Shown piece by piece: positions 43,053-44,683 of a DNA stretch of 44,683 nucleotides. Below the pieces are notes generated by a model. The model did no database searches, was not told the origin of the DNA, and saw nothing but the letters and a program-made list of their open reading frames with translations. The stretch's first letter is position 1. The number at the start of each line of letters is the position of its first letter. Location: the NCBI GenBank assembly GCA_030550175.1, contig JAUQPW010000042.1:1-44683 (forward strand), given 5' to 3'. The position numbers and the translations under genes are program-made. Source of the stretch: a bacterium. Its GTDB lineage: Bacteria > Moduliflexota > Moduliflexia > Moduliflexales > JAUQPW01.

Positions 43053-44683
43053 TTATTCAACAACGAAGGTTTTTGTCGCCAGCACTTCTCCGGCTTCGTT
43101 TGTTACGGTTACAGTCCATTCACCGACGCTTCCTCCTGAGGAAATATCCTTCGAGCTCCAGGTCCGGGTACTGGAATACTGTATAGGTAAACTGATCTCT
43201 CTATCTTTGTTACCATTGTGATAATAAATATGCTTTAGGGTGGTGGGAGGATTGGCCACGGAGACTTTCATCCAGGCATAGATCTTTCCCTGCTCCCTGG
43301 GGAATTTGTCTCCACAAGTTATCGGCTCACGATTTTGAACTGCCCCACAAATCAGAAAGTTTTGCAAGGTTATACCGGAACTTTGCGTAGTGGTTTCAGG
43401 CGTCGGTACGGAGCTGGCTTCTGCCATTGAGATTAAGTTTTTATTTTCAGAATTTGAAACCACATCTTTACTTTCAGAAGTAACAGAAGAGTTCTCCTCA
43501 ACGCACTCGGGAGGAGAATTACAGCCTAGCTGTGGAGTAGTCTCTGTACCTGCAACAAGGATGGTCTTCTTGGAAGGGGTTTTGAAAGTTTTAGAATCTT
43601 TTTTTGTATCGACTTGGCTCATAAATTCTACCCAAATAGGTAAAGCAGCCTGGGAACCGGTTAGTCCGATAGACTCTCCCTGATCATAGCCTACCCATAC
43701 CAGGGTCAAATACTCGGGAGTGTACCCGATAAACCACCCATCCTTGAAATCACTGGTCGTCCCCGTCTTCCCAGCTACCAACCCCTTATAACCCAACTTC
43801 CTCGCCTCATATCCGGTCCCCCGATCCATCACCCCCTCCAACATCACATGCACCTGATACGCCGCTTCTTCCGAAACAACCCTTTCCCAGTCCACCTTAT
43901 TAGATTCGATCACCTTCCCATCTCGATCTACCACATACTTAATAAATACTGGCTCCCCTCGAACCCCTAAATTCGCAAAGGCCGTATATGCCCTTACCAT
44001 CTCCAAAGGCGTTACCTCATAAACCCCCAACGGTAACGAAGGAACCAGCTCCAAAACACTCTCAATCCCCATCCGCCTGGCTATGTCCACTACCTTCTCT
44101 AATCCTACCTCCAGAGCTAACCGAACAGTCGCTATGTTATAGCTCCTCTCCAAGGCCTTCTGCAGCGTAACCACCCCATGACTGACCCCATCATAATTCT
44201 TAGGCGTCCAACTCCTCCCTCCATATCTTATGGTTAACGGATAATCGCTCAGCGGCGTAGTCAATCTATATGGATTTGGATTGGCCGGATCTACGGCTGC
44301 CAGATATACAAAGGGTTTGAACAGAGAACCAGGCTGCCGATGCGCCTGAACCGCCCGATTAAATTGACTCTGCCCATAATCCCTACCCCCCACCATCGCC
44401 CGCACAAATCCCGTCGATAACTCTAAACAAATTAAACTCCCTTGAAGCGGCTCCCGATGCCAGGCCGGATTTAAGACCTCATACCTCCCCTCCAGTCTTG
44501 ACAAACCCTCTACCAAACTCTCCTCCGCCAACCTCTGACTCCTCATATCCAATGTGGTATAAATCTTATACCCTCGACCCTGGAGATCTTCCCACCCATA
44601 ACGACTCCTCAGGTGCTCAACCACATCATCCACAAAGTATGGAGCCTGTTTGAGGTTCCTTCTACCCAGAAAAGGAAAACCAT
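43053..44683 (-). CDS. Class A penicillin-binding protein with C-terminal DUF2914, 5' end off the right edge
   Basis: The last 543 residues of a PBP1A-like enzyme are visible. The frame is open to the edge (LGRRNLKQAPYFVDDVVEHL), so the glycosyltransferase domain lies beyond the window. The transpeptidase has the catalytic Ser-x-x-Lys in QPGSLFKPFVY, the SYN motif in ERSYNIATVRL and KTGTT in LVAGKTGTTSDFKDG. After the domain come a Ser/Thr/Glu-rich linker and a domain matching DUF2914 (about the last 100 residues, with DREISLPIQYSSTRTWSSKD and GEWTVTVTNEAGEVLATKTF). The fusion is unusual. Codon use changes inside the gene near 43760. Confidence 0.9.
   Translation of the reverse strand, partial: GFPFLGRRNLKQAPYFVDDVVEHLRSRYGWEDLQGRGYKIYTTLDMRSQRLAEESLVEGLSRLEGRYEVLNPAWHREPLQGSLICLELSTGFVRAMVGGRDYGQSQFNRAVQAHRQPGSLFKPFVYLAAVDPANPNPYRLTTPLSDYPLTIRYGGRSWTPKNYDGVSHGVVTLQKALERSYNIATVRLALEVGLEKVVDIARRMGIESVLELVPSLPLGVYEVTPLEMVRAYTAFANLGVRGEPVFIKYVVDRDGKVIESNKVDWERVVSEEAAYQVHVMLEGVMDRGTGYEARKLGYKGLVAGKTGTTSDFKDGWFIGYTPEYLTLVWVGYDQGESIGLTGSQAALPIWVEFMSQVDTKKDSKTFKTPSKKTILVAGTETTPQLGCNSPPECVEENSSVTSESKDVVSNSENKNLISMAEASSVPTPETTTQSSGITLQNFLICGAVQNREPITCGDKFPREQGKIYAWMKVSVANPPTTLKHIYYHNGNKDREISLPIQYSSTRTWSSKDISSGGSVGEWTVTVTNEAGEVLATKTFVVE

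Noticed and set aside
1..44683. tRNA, rRNA, CRISPR array, prophage or transposase
   Set aside because: I saw no T-arm consensus with a cloverleaf, no regularly spaced direct repeats with spacers, and no integrase or transposase reading frame.

Overview
The window comes from an uncultured-looking Gram-negative bacterium of moderate GC content (judged by eye, not computed). The Gram-negative evidence is lipoprotein signal peptides, a glycine-zipper outer-membrane-type lipoprotein, an MltD-like transglycosylase with LysM, and a class A penicillin-binding protein. Glycyl-tRNA synthetase is the separate alpha/beta type (glyS present, glyQ not adjacent). The gene mix (stand-alone LigD-type polymerase, DUF790/Bax1-like nuclease, family 5 uracil-DNA glycosylase, PA2778/PA2779-type genes) fits deep-branching proteobacteria-like, NC10 or Nitrospira-like lineages, but I cannot fix the phylum. 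I found no tRNA, rRNA, CRISPR array, prophage or transposase gene. It reads as chromosomal housekeeping and accessory DNA with many intergenic palindromes and short dispersed repeats.

Layout. 1-5.1 kb: a cut-off methyltransferase, a phosphoribosyltransferase, a LigD-type polymerase, a lipoprotein with a very strong terminator, a CBS-type M50 protease, and a DUF1989 gene broken by a GC-rich palindrome. 5.4-10.9 kb: a large 7TM hybrid histidine kinase, a three-gene PA2779 / C39 peptidase / TPR lipoprotein operon, and a VOC protein. 11-17.5 kb: HAD phosphatase, nicotinate phosphoribosyltransferase, M28 peptidase, DUF790 nuclease, and a Nudix-endonuclease V pair with a 4-base overlap. 17.6-26 kb: 2-deoxyribosyltransferase-like, GST-like and Nudix genes, scpA, a 532-aa internally repetitive protein coupled to glyS, and the transglycosylase. 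26-31 kb: bolA-like, PhyH dioxygenase, a decayed formamidase, and a secreted coiled-coil protein. 31.5-38 kb: a TIM-barrel U32-like protein, a LarA-like protein, a zinc ribbon, a GT87 membrane protein, a UxaA-type dehydratase and a third Nudix. 38-44.7 kb: uracil-DNA glycosylase, SDR, an oversized phosphohexomutase, a panE remnant, and a class A PBP with a C-terminal DUF2914 domain that runs off the right edge.

How the genes work together. Several genes serve DNA repair or nucleotide-pool cleaning (LigD polymerase, DUF790, endonuclease V, UDG, three Nudix proteins, 2-deoxyribosyltransferase-like), but they are not in one operon. Two enzymes linked to amide or urea nitrogen (DUF1989 and formamidase) and one pantothenate enzyme are broken, which points to ongoing gene loss. 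The best candidates for undescribed biology are the repeat protein translationally coupled to glyS, the split PA2778-type peptidase/TPR operon, the PBP-DUF2914 fusion with its codon-usage break, and the dispersed repeat families.
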